Positions 53,331 through 63,022 of a stretch of DNA of 64,000 nt are shown in pieces. The position numbers and the translations under genes were made by a program. Position 1 is the stretch's first letter. Every line of letters starts with the position of its first letter. Source of the DNA: Peribacillus faecalis (lineage in GTDB: Bacteria > Bacillota > Bacilli > Bacillales > DSM-1321); NCBI RefSeq assembly GCF_014712675.1, contig NZ_JACXSI010000012.1, forward strand, positions 1 to 64,000, in the 5' to 3' direction. The notes under the pieces are model-generated. The model did no database searches and was not told where the DNA came from. It saw nothing but the letters and a program-made list of their open reading frames with translations.

Positions 53331-53367
53331 AAAATAACCTTACCCCACTATGGAATAAGGTTATTTA
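53331..53367 (-). terminator. Attenuator-like hairpin between brxA and the helicase gene
   Basis: On the minus strand AAATAACCTTA / TAAGGTTATTT with a 13-base loop followed by TTAT. The left arm overlaps the stop codon of the upstream gene. Confidence 0.6.
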
Positions 53368-54077
53368 GACGTTTTTTCAACAACCAATTTGTCTAACCCT
53401 TGTCGATGAAATGCTAGCCCTTCCTTTTCTCTTAATTCAAACATATTAAATTCATAATTAAAAGGGAAGAATACTGAATGATTTTGAATAATATCAAGTT
53501 GTGCAGCTTTACTATCCAAAACCTTTAACATTACTTGAATGATAAAAGCCTGAAGCAAAGGATTCGTAATATTTATTTTTTGCGTCAAAGAGTAATTTCT
53601 GTTTTTTTCGGGGCAAACAACCCCCCATGATTTCATACTCATTAATACCGCACTTGTTGCTACTTCAACACGTCTTCTATCCCCGTAATATTCCTTCATA
53701 CGTTTGTTAATGAATGTACTAGGCACATTCTCTTGCAATTGAGATAATCGGCCTATTTCTCCTGCTACATCTTTAAAAAACGGATAGGCTACAAGCATCA
53801 TCCCCCAATGTGCAACAAGACGCTCTTCTTTTGTTAACTCAGTAAACACCTCAAGTATTTTATTTCTAGAGGTAACTATTTCATCATCTACTAAATACCA
53901 AATTTTCATTAGCATAGTAATTGCATGTTTCCGCGACATAGTACCTTTTATATCTTCGCGTAAAAAACCATCTAAAATTTCATACATTTCTTTCCGAGTT
54001 GTCTTCCTACTGTAGGAAGCGACATAATCTAAATGTTGCATTGATACTTTTTGATCAAAACCAACAGGCTTTACCAT
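53361..54077 (-). CDS. BREX-associated protein in the BrxA position
   Basis: A 238-residue, mainly helical, basic protein starting MVKPVGFDQKVSMQHLDYVASYS. The region TKEERLVAHWGMMLVAYPFFKDVAGEIGRL (about 77-106) and YYGDRRRVEVATSAVLMSMKSWGVV resemble the small DUF1819/BrxA-like helical proteins found in BREX loci, and the gene position and size fit. I could not match it residue by residue. Its ATG is one base from the pglZ stop and its AAGGAGCG site lies inside pglZ. Confidence 0.55.
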   Translation of the reverse strand: MVKPVGFDQKVSMQHLDYVASYSRKTTRKEMYEILDGFLREDIKGTMSRKHAITMLMKIWYLVDDEIVTSRNKILEVFTELTKEERLVAHWGMMLVAYPFFKDVAGEIGRLSQLQENVPSTFINKRMKEYYGDRRRVEVATSAVLMSMKSWGVVCPEKNRNYSLTQKINITNPLLQAFIIQVMLKVLDSKAAQLDIIQNHSVFFPFNYEFNMFELREKEGLAFHRQGLDKLVVEKTSK

Positions 54078-56024
54078 CTAATTCGCTCCTTGATTTGGCA
54101 ATACTTTAATAAAGGGAACAATCGTTTCTTCAATACTTATCCCACCATGAGTGACTATTTGTTCACCTTTTTTTGTAAAGGATTCACCATATTTGGCTAA
54201 TAAGACGTGATAGTGATCCGGCAATCCTACACCAACCCATGGAATACCATCGATTTTCTTACAAGATTCTTCGTATATGACCGAATCATCATAAATTCTT
54301 ACTCTCTCACCCTTTTGTTCAACTAGTACTCCTTCTGTTATTTTACCAGTTCCTATACAAGTTGTATTACCATGATCTGACGTTATATAAACATTAAATC
54401 CTTCTTGATGAAGCGTGTCTAATAATTCCAGTAAAAAGTTTGTTTCTAACCAAAGGTTTAATTGAGAATATAGGCTTTTCTCACCTAAAATTGTATTATG
54501 GGTTAATTTATCGAGTACATCTATAACAGCACCATAAACTTTTAATGATGGCCGTTTTATAGGTAGAATTCTTTGTTTATCATATAGTTCTGAACCAAGT
54601 GCTTTCTGATAGCCTACATACTGTTTAACTACACCTTGATTCGCCCAAAATCCCTTCCATTCTGCTTCTTCTTTTGAAGTAGTTGCTAAGCTTGTACTGA
54701 ATGTAATAGGAATGTTCCCTGAAAAAATAGCTTGTCTAGAAATAGATGTTAGTGTAGGAACCCAAGCAAATACACCTTCTTCTTCAAAGTCTAAATGGTG
54801 TTTTTCTAGATACTTTTTAACTGTCTTCCATTGAACATAACTCATGCCATCCATGACCAACAATGCAACTTTTTCTGAAGATTTAGTTTCCATTTCCTCT
54901 TTTAAAATATAAGGAATGTGATGGACCATTTTAGGTTTTGGATATGGCGCTAAACTAACCAATGTATGGTAGTTCAGTAACATCCATTGCTGAAACTTCT
55001 CATTAATACTCTTCATTATATCTTGTGTATCTGTAGAGATCTTCTCATTATCTACATTTAAAACTAGCGATTTTAGCTCTGCTAACCAATCGATAATCGT
55101 AAACCAATCTTTATATGAATCAATATTCTCTAATTTCTCATTTATTTTTCTAGTCAAGTACTCGTTTCGTTCTGTTAATAACTCTTTTGAGTTTAAATCA
55201 ACTGCATAGTTTAGCCAATCTGGTAAGGTATTGACTAAATTAGTCGGTTTTACTTTTGTAAGTTTTCCTTCTAAAAATAAATCATTCATCAACCTGCGAA
55301 CATCATCATTTTTAAATGGATGAGTAAAATATATCAAATCATTCTCTAAAATCTCATTTGTTTTATTTAACGTAAATGCTTTTATTACATTTTCCCATTC
55401 GGATTCAATATACTCATAGAAAAAAGGTGTATCTGTAATCATCGATTGTAATGGCAGGCTATTAAACGCAGGTTTATCTTTCCACTTCGTGTATAGGAAC
55501 TCTTTAACGATGGGTGGTATCAATACTTTTCTATAATGAATAGACAGCAATACTTTGTACAATTCTTCCTGATTATCGACAATATCATACGGTATTTTAT
55601 AGTAATGCTTAATTAAATAAACTAACGTCTCTTTTGTAGAGGAAGAGCCCTGATACTGCGCGTGCACAGTATACAAGGCGTCTAAGTCATCTATATTTAA
55701 TTTTCTAAGTAGTGGAACAGAGAAATTCGGAAAAATCGTCGATATATCAATTTGTAAAATTGCTGATTGCTGCTTAATATCAAAAGGAAGCTCGGTTTCA
55801 TTATTTTTATATACTAGAAACTTCTTATTACTGTAACGGCAATATTTCTCGTAGAAAAATCGAAATTGAATACTATTTTCGTAACGTGTAATAGTGAACT
55901 CTAAGTCCTCAATTTTTCGCAAAAGAATTTCATCACTTAGTAAATAATCCGGATCAATAAAAAAAATTAATGACTCAGAACAATACTTCATTTTATTTAT
56001 AATGATATCTCGCCAATTATTCAT
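54078..56024 (-). CDS. pglZ: BREX phosphatase-like protein PglZ
   Basis: A 648-residue protein with a C-terminal PglZ domain of the alkaline phosphatase superfamily. Metal-binding positions are visible in VALLVMDGMSYVQW (about 385-398), ITSDHGNTTCIG (about 546) and IVTHGGISIEE near the C-terminus. The N-terminal 370 residues are helical and poorly conserved, as usual. The ATG at 56024 follows AGGTGATT; the earlier ATG at 56057 would overlap pglX and lacks a site. PglZ is the defining gene of BREX; relatives can act as phosphodiesterases/nucleases. Confidence 0.9.
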   Translation of the reverse strand: MNNWRDIIINKMKYCSESLIFFIDPDYLLSDEILLRKIEDLEFTITRYENSIQFRFFYEKYCRYSNKKFLVYKNNETELPFDIKQQSAILQIDISTIFPNFSVPLLRKLNIDDLDALYTVHAQYQGSSSTKETLVYLIKHYYKIPYDIVDNQEELYKVLLSIHYRKVLIPPIVKEFLYTKWKDKPAFNSLPLQSMITDTPFFYEYIESEWENVIKAFTLNKTNEILENDLIYFTHPFKNDDVRRLMNDLFLEGKLTKVKPTNLVNTLPDWLNYAVDLNSKELLTERNEYLTRKINEKLENIDSYKDWFTIIDWLAELKSLVLNVDNEKISTDTQDIMKSINEKFQQWMLLNYHTLVSLAPYPKPKMVHHIPYILKEEMETKSSEKVALLVMDGMSYVQWKTVKKYLEKHHLDFEEEGVFAWVPTLTSISRQAIFSGNIPITFSTSLATTSKEEAEWKGFWANQGVVKQYVGYQKALGSELYDKQRILPIKRPSLKVYGAVIDVLDKLTHNTILGEKSLYSQLNLWLETNFLLELLDTLHQEGFNVYITSDHGNTTCIGTGKITEGVLVEQKGERVRIYDDSVIYEESCKKIDGIPWVGVGLPDHYHVLLAKYGESFTKKGEQIVTHGGISIEETIVPFIKVLPNQGAN

Positions 56025-56035
56025 AGAATCACCTA

Positions 56036-58810
56036 CTATAATCCCAGTCGTATACAAGCATTATCATAATACATCAATAACTTGTCATCTTCTTGAATAA
56101 CACTCTCCGGTAAACGGTCTCCTACTTTTACAATTTTCTCAAAATCTTTTTCACTATATGCTTTCTTAAAACCAGCTCGTATTGCTTCTGTACGGAACAT
56201 TTTAAGTTTTTTCTTATTATTCGCTAATTCTTCAATATAACTATCAAATTCTCGCAATAAAGCCTTTTCACGCAATTTTTCTAAATCGGCTTGTTTATTA
56301 GGGTCCGGCACATACCAACGGTTCATTGCTTTTTCTATTATTGCTGGATCTGTTGCTTCTAAACCTCGTAAGTCTTTATAGTTTTTATGCAAATAAGTAA
56401 CTATTTGATTTGGTACAGAACCATCACCCTCGTAGCGTAAGAAGTTTTGAAATAATAAGTCATCCAACTCTGGAAGCTGCTCATGTTTTGCTATATGCTG
56501 TATTTCTTTCATAAAGTTCGGATGAATATCTTGACGCGTTTGTGGTTTCTTTAATAATTGCTGACGTATCCATTCAATCGCACTGTTTTCATCTGATACG
56601 AATAAACTCATTTGTGAGAATTCTTTTACTAAAATACGTTTTTTATCATACTCTGCCACTTGGCTTTCTAAAAATGCCATCCCATCTCGCATTGGAAAAC
56701 GTTGTTCTACTCCATATTGAAATTCTGCAGATGAAACAGGAACGTTCAAACCATTTTGAACATAGTAAGCAACCATACTATCAAAAAGGATACGAGGTGT
56801 TCTTTCAATAATAAATTCTGCTTGACCTCTTGAACCTATGAAAATAGGTAACTTTTCTAAGTGTTGTCTTACAAATGTCCAAGCTGATTCAGTTGTATTC
56901 TGTTCTTGTATAATCTTTTGCACACTTTCTTGAGTAGGTTTATATGCAGTTATAACTAAATCCTTTTTGACAGCTGTCATAGAAGTAACTGCTTTAAAAC
57001 TCCCTTGTTTTTTATCTAACGCTGCGACATTCGCTACAACAAAACCAGCTTTTTTCAAAGCTTCCTGAATGGAATTCCAAACACTTGCTTGCGAGTTACT
57101 AAATTCAACTGTTATCCAATGACCAGGTTTTAATACTCTATAAAATTCTCTAAAACAATCCTCCATTAGATGTTGATAATCTGCTAAACCTTTCTTTTGT
57201 ACGTTATTCACTATAGCTTCTTTATCATTATTTGTATAAACCTTAATCCACGATTCCCAAAGAAAATTTAATTCTGAATACATTAAATTGGATCCAAAAG
57301 GCGGATCAGTGAATATATAATCTATAGAGTTATCTCTAATACTTAGTTCAGTAGTTGAATTAGTTGATATAATTGTATTTCCTTTAGGTATATAAACATT
57401 TTTAATATCATTTAGCTTTCTTCTAAATTGATTAAAGGGATTATTTTCTTGAGGTGTGGAACAAACATATAAAGTACCTGAAGTAGCTCCTCCCTTTCCA
57501 CTCGTTCTCCATCTATATAAAAAAGTTAAATTAGTTAAACATGCTGTAAATAAAAATTTAGCTAAGTCTTTATTTTCTTTTAGTTCCCTAATTTTCTTGT
57601 ATATGGCACCTAAAATAATATTATTCCTCATAGACAACAAATGATGAACATGAGTATAACCATGGCTTTTCTTTGGTTGTTCAGTATTATGTCCTTCAGG
57701 AATCTTAGATACAGGAAAATCGTATGATTTCAAGTACTCATTGACTTTTGTTAGTCTCTCTAGGTCCTTTTCATCAACTTTTTTGTTATACCTAGACCCT
57801 TTATAGGTATAGTTTATAATTATTGGTTTAGTTTCTAACTTTGTTATTATTTTATTTAGCAGTACATCATTTATAGTTATTAATTTTTTATCTAAATTTC
57901 TTTTAGTTAGAGTTGCATTACAAGATTTACAAGGAAATTTTTCTCTTGTCTTATTATTTTCCAAATCTACCGCATGATCCCAATATATTACTTCTTCTAA
58001 GCAATTAGGGCAGGTAAATATGTCACTCCAAATCACATAATTTATTTTACCTATCTCAGTATTAGAATGATTCGTTTCAAACATCCATCCAAGTTCTCTT
58101 TCAACATTATCAATTAATTTTGTTAATTCATTATAAAAACTTAATGAATCGAATGGTTGATTATAGTTTTTAGTTATAAAAGTTGCTATTGGTGAGAGAT
58201 CATTTAGAATTACATTTCTTAATCCAATTTTCGAAATTTCATTTCCAGAATCGTCTTGCACTATATTATTATCCACTTTATAATTTAGTTCTTTAACTTC
58301 CTCTGTACAATCACAAAATCTTGAAGCTACGCCTGTCATACCAGTCCCAGAGTATCCATCTAATACAATGTCACCTGGATTAGTATAGTGGAGTAGATAC
58401 CTCATTATCGCTCTATGCGGTACTTTAGTATGATAGGAATGCCCCATATATATAGGATGGTTTTTACCTTCACTAACATTTGATGCGAATGGAACTCTAT
58501 AATAAGTTTCATTTAAATCTCTATTATATTTATCTTTTTTATCCTTCTCCCACTCATCAATAAAATCATTAATCCAAGGATTAGGACAAGCTGTATAATA
58601 TGGAGGATCAGATAAGGCAATAATATCCTCATCTTCTCCAATAGGAAATCCTTCTATTTCTTTTAGTTCTGGCAGTTTTTTTCTTAGTTCATTTCTAAAA
58701 TATTCCCTGCGTTCATCATCATTGTTAAATGTTATCCCTAAGCAGACAACGGTCCCGTTGTCTGCCTTTTGAGATTCATCTAGTAGAGTAAGTTGTTCGT
58801 TGTTTCCCAT
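56036..58810 (-). CDS. pglX: BREX-3 type DNA methyltransferase (PglX/PglXI-like)
   Basis: A 924-residue DNA methyltransferase. The N-terminus has LSDPPYYTACPNPWINDF (67-84) and the segment YRVPFASNVSEGKNHPIYMG. The AdoMet motif I is DIVLDGYSGTGMTG (about 147-160). Two Cys pairs (CPNC and CKSC, about 266-295) look like a zinc ribbon. The catalytic motif is FTDPPFGSNLMYSELNF (about 500). This arrangement is that of the methyltransferases encoded with BrxC and PglZ in type 3 BREX, which mark the host DNA, probably on adenine. Start preceded by AGGGGGAAGAATT; 15 bases after brxC. Confidence 0.85.
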   Translation of the reverse strand: MGNNEQLTLLDESQKADNGTVVCLGITFNNDDERREYFRNELRKKLPELKEIEGFPIGEDEDIIALSDPPYYTACPNPWINDFIDEWEKDKKDKYNRDLNETYYRVPFASNVSEGKNHPIYMGHSYHTKVPHRAIMRYLLHYTNPGDIVLDGYSGTGMTGVASRFCDCTEEVKELNYKVDNNIVQDDSGNEISKIGLRNVILNDLSPIATFITKNYNQPFDSLSFYNELTKLIDNVERELGWMFETNHSNTEIGKINYVIWSDIFTCPNCLEEVIYWDHAVDLENNKTREKFPCKSCNATLTKRNLDKKLITINDVLLNKIITKLETKPIIINYTYKGSRYNKKVDEKDLERLTKVNEYLKSYDFPVSKIPEGHNTEQPKKSHGYTHVHHLLSMRNNIILGAIYKKIRELKENKDLAKFLFTACLTNLTFLYRWRTSGKGGATSGTLYVCSTPQENNPFNQFRRKLNDIKNVYIPKGNTIISTNSTTELSIRDNSIDYIFTDPPFGSNLMYSELNFLWESWIKVYTNNDKEAIVNNVQKKGLADYQHLMEDCFREFYRVLKPGHWITVEFSNSQASVWNSIQEALKKAGFVVANVAALDKKQGSFKAVTSMTAVKKDLVITAYKPTQESVQKIIQEQNTTESAWTFVRQHLEKLPIFIGSRGQAEFIIERTPRILFDSMVAYYVQNGLNVPVSSAEFQYGVEQRFPMRDGMAFLESQVAEYDKKRILVKEFSQMSLFVSDENSAIEWIRQQLLKKPQTRQDIHPNFMKEIQHIAKHEQLPELDDLLFQNFLRYEGDGSVPNQIVTYLHKNYKDLRGLEATDPAIIEKAMNRWYVPDPNKQADLEKLREKALLREFDSYIEELANNKKKLKMFRTEAIRAGFKKAYSEKDFEKIVKVGDRLPESVIQEDDKLLMYYDNACIRLGL

Positions 58811-58825
58811 AAATTCTTCCCCCTA

Positions 58826-61800
58826 TTACTTTTGAATGATTAGACGTACACGATTCTTCTCATTTGCACCAATCATTTGTTTAATCAATCGATTAAAATT
58901 AGCAGTAGCATCATCTACAGATATTGGATTACCTTCCCCAAGCACTTTTAATACTTCATCCATATTAACCGGCACTTTGTGTATTCCTTGTAAAACCGTA
59001 TTAATGGCTGTAATTAAAGTCGGTGAAACCGGTAAAGACAATGTTTTACTATTAATAAATTCATCAATTAATTTTCTTTGTTCACCGTCTAATAACTCAA
59101 TGCTTTCTTTCACTATTGGATCGTTAAAATTGGTTAAAAGCGTATCAATCCAACTAGTGTATATTTCATCTAATTTTTCATCCAATTCTTTTAGAGATAT
59201 TTTCAAGTGGTTGATTTCTTCTTTTGGATTGTAACTACAATTTGGACATATAACAGAATGATTAAGTTTATCTGCCGTTAAGTTATAACAATCCTTCAAA
59301 GATTTAACGGTATTTTTCCATTCATCGAAAACACCGCTTGGTAAAAACGAAATTTCTCTTGCTAGCAATTGTAACGCAACATAACGATTATCTTGTAAGA
59401 GTTGATTTTTCTTTTGGTTCTCACTTGCATTCAGTCGGGCATTTGAATGCAATTTCATATAATGATCAATGTATTGCTTTTTCAGCTGTTCTAATTCATG
59501 GATTTCATTGATACAATCTTCATCATGCTTCAAAGCAATGCTTAAATTGTCTAATGCTACCTCTACTTCGTTAATCCAAGTCTGATTGGGAGATGAAACA
59601 AATTTTGCTCTATTCACATAATCAGCCACTTTGGAAAATTCAGTAATCTTATGTTGCAATTTTTCTAGTTGGTTCACTAAAGAAAGATGTTCCATCTCTT
59701 TTTCTATCCGGCTGACATCAAATTTTAAATGTACCATTTTAGCTCGACTATTGTATACTTGAAGAGTTTGTAAGAACTCACTTAAACTTTGCAACTTCTG
59801 TATTTTATCTTGCTTTTCTTGCTCATTAAATAATTGTCCATCCCAAATCACAAAATTATCTCTTACATAATTGATTATTTCGATTGTCTTACTTGTAGCT
59901 TTAGTTGCTTCAGATATAATTTGTTTAATTGAAAAATCAACTGAACCAGGATTTGTGAAATCAGCATTTGCTACATCAAACATTTTAATCAATGACTGTA
60001 CAGCAGGAATATTTAACCCTGTTGGCTTCTTAATATGACTAAAGTATGTTAAATCAGTAATTGGCAATTTACAAAATTCAGGATAATTCATCGCTTCATA
60101 TGTTTTCCCATTAACCGTTACAACAATCTCACCTGTTTGGATTAAAGCCCCTAAAACAATGACTAGCAATTCTGGCTCCATATTAAAGTTTTTAGTCAGG
60201 CGTTGATCTTCTGAACCATGGACAGTGTTGATCACTTCAATAAGCTCATTTTGATTTAAGACTTGCCCTTGTTCTTTCTGGTTCAATAATTGCATTACCC
60301 ATTTTGCATAACCCGAATCATTAGTGTTTATATGTCCATTCTTATCAAGTAAGACCAAACCTGTTAAAACGGCAGCACCTTGATTGGTTTTCTTGCCATT
60401 AATATAATCAAGAGCATCCTTAACATACGTATTCATATTATTCTTAGTCAATAATGACTTTTCTAACTTTCGAAACGAAGGATAGTCACTATACTTTTGT
60501 TCAAACCATTGCGATAACAAATCAGATGAAACAGAATCTATGACCTCTAATAAAGAATCAGGATTGCTCGGCAAGAAGAAACCATGTTCTAAAACATTTG
60601 CTGTTTTCCCTTTGTATACGATTTCAAAAACATCTACAAATTGTTCTTTTAATAATTTGACTAGCTCCTTGCGATAGTCATCTCTTTTTGGTTTATACAA
60701 CTGCTTATTCGTTGTCGTATCGTTATACATTAAGCTGGCGCCACCGTATAAGCGAAGTATACGGATGAAATCTTCGTTTTTATGCTTTAAACGGAAAAAT
60801 ACTTCATCTTCTCTTTCTTCATCTTTAAACTTCGGCTCTTCAAATGGCTGTAACATGTAAATATAAAAATCACGTTCCGGTTGTGCTGTGGATCGCTCAT
60901 TTGGTGCTCCAAAGAATAAATACCCTTGTCTTTTCACACGACGACTTTCCCATGGTAATTCATGCAGCCATATTTTGTAATTTGTCACATATGTTGTTTC
61001 AGCTACTTCAGTTGCTTGTTTTAATACTTCAAAATAAAATCGATCTAGTTGATTATTAGCTAAGCCTTCTCCACGCTCTTCAATCAATTCATCTACTGCT
61101 GTTACTTTTTGAATGTCAATATAATACTGTCCATTATCCTCATTCACCGATAAGAACTGATAGCTGGCAGCTAATCTTACATCTTTCAAGACAGAATCAA
61201 TGAATGTTTTCAAGAAATCAGCGGCCTCATCATCCATCTCTAAAAGCATCGGATTACTAATGAACAATTTATCTCTTAAAAGTTCAGATGATAACCCAAT
61301 TGGCGTTTTTATATCATCAGTTGTTAAACGATAAACAGCCAAAGCATCTACCAATTTATTAGCGACAGCTTTATATGGACGTTTAACACTGTTTTGTATA
61401 CAACTTTTTAATGTTTCCACTTTTTCTAATATTAATTTGACGTTATCTTTAGTACGGAAAGACGAATCACCTTCTATAAACTTCCAATAACCATCAAAAG
61501 AAATCATACCCGTAGATTCTTCAGGTACTTCCTTATTTAACAATTGTTTAATTTCTTTACTTATAGTTTGTAAAACTACACGTCTTTCCGCAATATTTAC
61601 TTTTTCGAATGTTTCTAAATAAGCTGGATGAATCGGATACATATTCACGTAAGTCTCTAAATCTTCACTTAATCCATTATATAATTTTGTGAATTTCTTC
61701 AAATGCTCCCTAATGAGGTCTTTTTGCTCGTCATTTTTAGTTAATAAACGCTCTGAAACAACATATGCTATATCTTCTCTAACAATACGAACTTCATTAA

Positions 61801-62524
61801 AACGTTGTTTAACACGAGCAAGCGAATCTGCAACAAATTGAAACTTTGGATTTTCAAATAGCATTTCTTGGATACCTGAAATAAAACGGAAACGTGTTTT
61901 GGAGCATACTTCACCGACTTCACGTAAAAAGCCTAAATCTAGCGTTAATTCCATTTCATTTCGACCACGTAAATAATCTAATAACTCGTCAATAACCAAT
62001 AATAGCCCTTTTCCAGGATACTGCTCGTCAAATAACTCCATCATTTCATAGAACATGTCTTTATTATTCGTTACCGTATCAATTCCTGGGAATGTATAAT
62101 CTACTCCCATTTTTGATAAGCCTCTTTCTAGCTCTTTACATATAATATCTCTAAGAGGCATTGTAACCGCACCAAATTCAGCACGAATAACTTTAAATTT
62201 CCCTTCGATTTCCTTCGATTTCTCAGCTACATCTTTATTTTTTATGTAACTACTAGCTCCATCTAATTCAGCAATAGTAGAAATAACACTCATTAAGTGT
62301 GATTTACCAGTTCCGTAATTACCAACAATCAATAAACCTTTATTATCCACCCAACGGTCAAATTGTATGCTTTCGATGATTTCATGTGTTATTTTTTCTG
62401 CCATACTATCAGAAATTACATACGAATTTAGCAATGATATAGCGTAGTCCTTATCATTTGCGTCTTTTAATTGAACAACAGATTCTACTGCTTCAAATGC
62501 TATTAAATCTCCATAACGTACCAT
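58826..62524 (-). CDS. brxC: BREX ATPase BrxC (DUF6079 type)
   Basis: A 1232-residue AAA-like ATPase. Walker A GNYGTGKS is at 68-75 and a Walker B-like LLLVIDELLDYLRGR at about 175-190, followed by long helical regions. A Cys pair (CPNCSYN) lies near residue 1090 in a zinc-hook-like context. The protein is the large ATPase of type 3 BREX. The ATG at 62524 follows AGGGAGTGG; the longer frame from 62647 would overlap brxF and has no site. The start MVRYGDLIAFEAVESVVQLKD matches the family start. Confidence 0.85.
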   Translation of the reverse strand: MVRYGDLIAFEAVESVVQLKDANDKDYAISLLNSYVISDSMAEKITHEIIESIQFDRWVDNKGLLIVGNYGTGKSHLMSVISTIAELDGASSYIKNKDVAEKSKEIEGKFKVIRAEFGAVTMPLRDIICKELERGLSKMGVDYTFPGIDTVTNNKDMFYEMMELFDEQYPGKGLLLVIDELLDYLRGRNEMELTLDLGFLREVGEVCSKTRFRFISGIQEMLFENPKFQFVADSLARVKQRFNEVRIVREDIAYVVSERLLTKNDEQKDLIREHLKKFTKLYNGLSEDLETYVNMYPIHPAYLETFEKVNIAERRVVLQTISKEIKQLLNKEVPEESTGMISFDGYWKFIEGDSSFRTKDNVKLILEKVETLKSCIQNSVKRPYKAVANKLVDALAVYRLTTDDIKTPIGLSSELLRDKLFISNPMLLEMDDEAADFLKTFIDSVLKDVRLAASYQFLSVNEDNGQYYIDIQKVTAVDELIEERGEGLANNQLDRFYFEVLKQATEVAETTYVTNYKIWLHELPWESRRVKRQGYLFFGAPNERSTAQPERDFYIYMLQPFEEPKFKDEEREDEVFFRLKHKNEDFIRILRLYGGASLMYNDTTTNKQLYKPKRDDYRKELVKLLKEQFVDVFEIVYKGKTANVLEHGFFLPSNPDSLLEVIDSVSSDLLSQWFEQKYSDYPSFRKLEKSLLTKNNMNTYVKDALDYINGKKTNQGAAVLTGLVLLDKNGHINTNDSGYAKWVMQLLNQKEQGQVLNQNELIEVINTVHGSEDQRLTKNFNMEPELLVIVLGALIQTGEIVVTVNGKTYEAMNYPEFCKLPITDLTYFSHIKKPTGLNIPAVQSLIKMFDVANADFTNPGSVDFSIKQIISEATKATSKTIEIINYVRDNFVIWDGQLFNEQEKQDKIQKLQSLSEFLQTLQVYNSRAKMVHLKFDVSRIEKEMEHLSLVNQLEKLQHKITEFSKVADYVNRAKFVSSPNQTWINEVEVALDNLSIALKHDEDCINEIHELEQLKKQYIDHYMKLHSNARLNASENQKKNQLLQDNRYVALQLLAREISFLPSGVFDEWKNTVKSLKDCYNLTADKLNHSVICPNCSYNPKEEINHLKISLKELDEKLDEIYTSWIDTLLTNFNDPIVKESIELLDGEQRKLIDEFINSKTLSLPVSPTLITAINTVLQGIHKVPVNMDEVLKVLGEGNPISVDDATANFNRLIKQMIGANEKNRVRLIIQK

Positions 62525-62540
62525 TAAAATCCACTCCCTG

Positions 62541-62978
62541 TTAATAAATAACTTTTCCCTCAAAATTGGTACAAATAAAATGTTCAGGGTGACCACTTTC
62601 TGCATAGCATAAGGAGTTATGCTTATATTCCCCTGGCCAATGAACAATCAAGCAATATTGCTTACTAATATTTTCGAATAATCGTATCGGATTAACTTCT
62701 AAACTTTTATCAAACAAAATCTCGATATGTTGAAGACAATAAATCTTGTCTTTATCCTTACAAAAAGACCTAACATATTCCTCTACATATAGAGGATATT
62801 CTCTAATAGAAAGCATTAATAATTTTTCACTTAATAAGAAGTTTAGATTAATTGTTTCAAATTCAAGCTGCTTACTCTCCAATACCTGTTCAATGTTCAC
62901 TTCTTTACATAGAAAGATCAGTTTATGATATTGATCATGCAAATCTTTTATTTCTCCCAGTAAATCGCCCGTATTCAT
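62541..62978 (-). CDS. brxF: BREX-3 protein BrxF, without Walker A motif
   Basis: A 145-residue small protein directly upstream of brxC. Its C-terminal half, IEILFDKSLEVNPIRLFENI followed by YKHNSLCYAESGHPEHF, matches my memory of BrxF proteins (IELLFD..L..DPLRLLQ.LSR..., LTYAEPGHPEY). The N-terminal half has the strands KLIFLC and ETINLNFLLSEKLL but no G-x4-GK[ST] P-loop between them. BrxF is normally annotated as P-loop-containing, so nucleotide binding is probably lost here. The ATG at 62978 follows AAGGGATGATAAAA; ATG 62987 is an alternative start overlapping that site. Confidence 0.75.
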   Translation of the reverse strand: MNTGDLLGEIKDLHDQYHKLIFLCKEVNIEQVLESKQLEFETINLNFLLSEKLLMLSIREYPLYVEEYVRSFCKDKDKIYCLQHIEILFDKSLEVNPIRLFENISKQYCLIVHWPGEYKHNSLCYAESGHPEHFICTNFEGKVIY

Positions 62979-63022
62979 TTTTATCATCCCTTAGCATGCA
63001 TATATATGAATTATCAATCAAT

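Noticed and set aside
62541-62647. brxC start at 62647 overlapping brxF
   Set aside because: No ribosome binding site there, whereas AGGGAGTGG stands before the ATG at 62524 and the family start fits.
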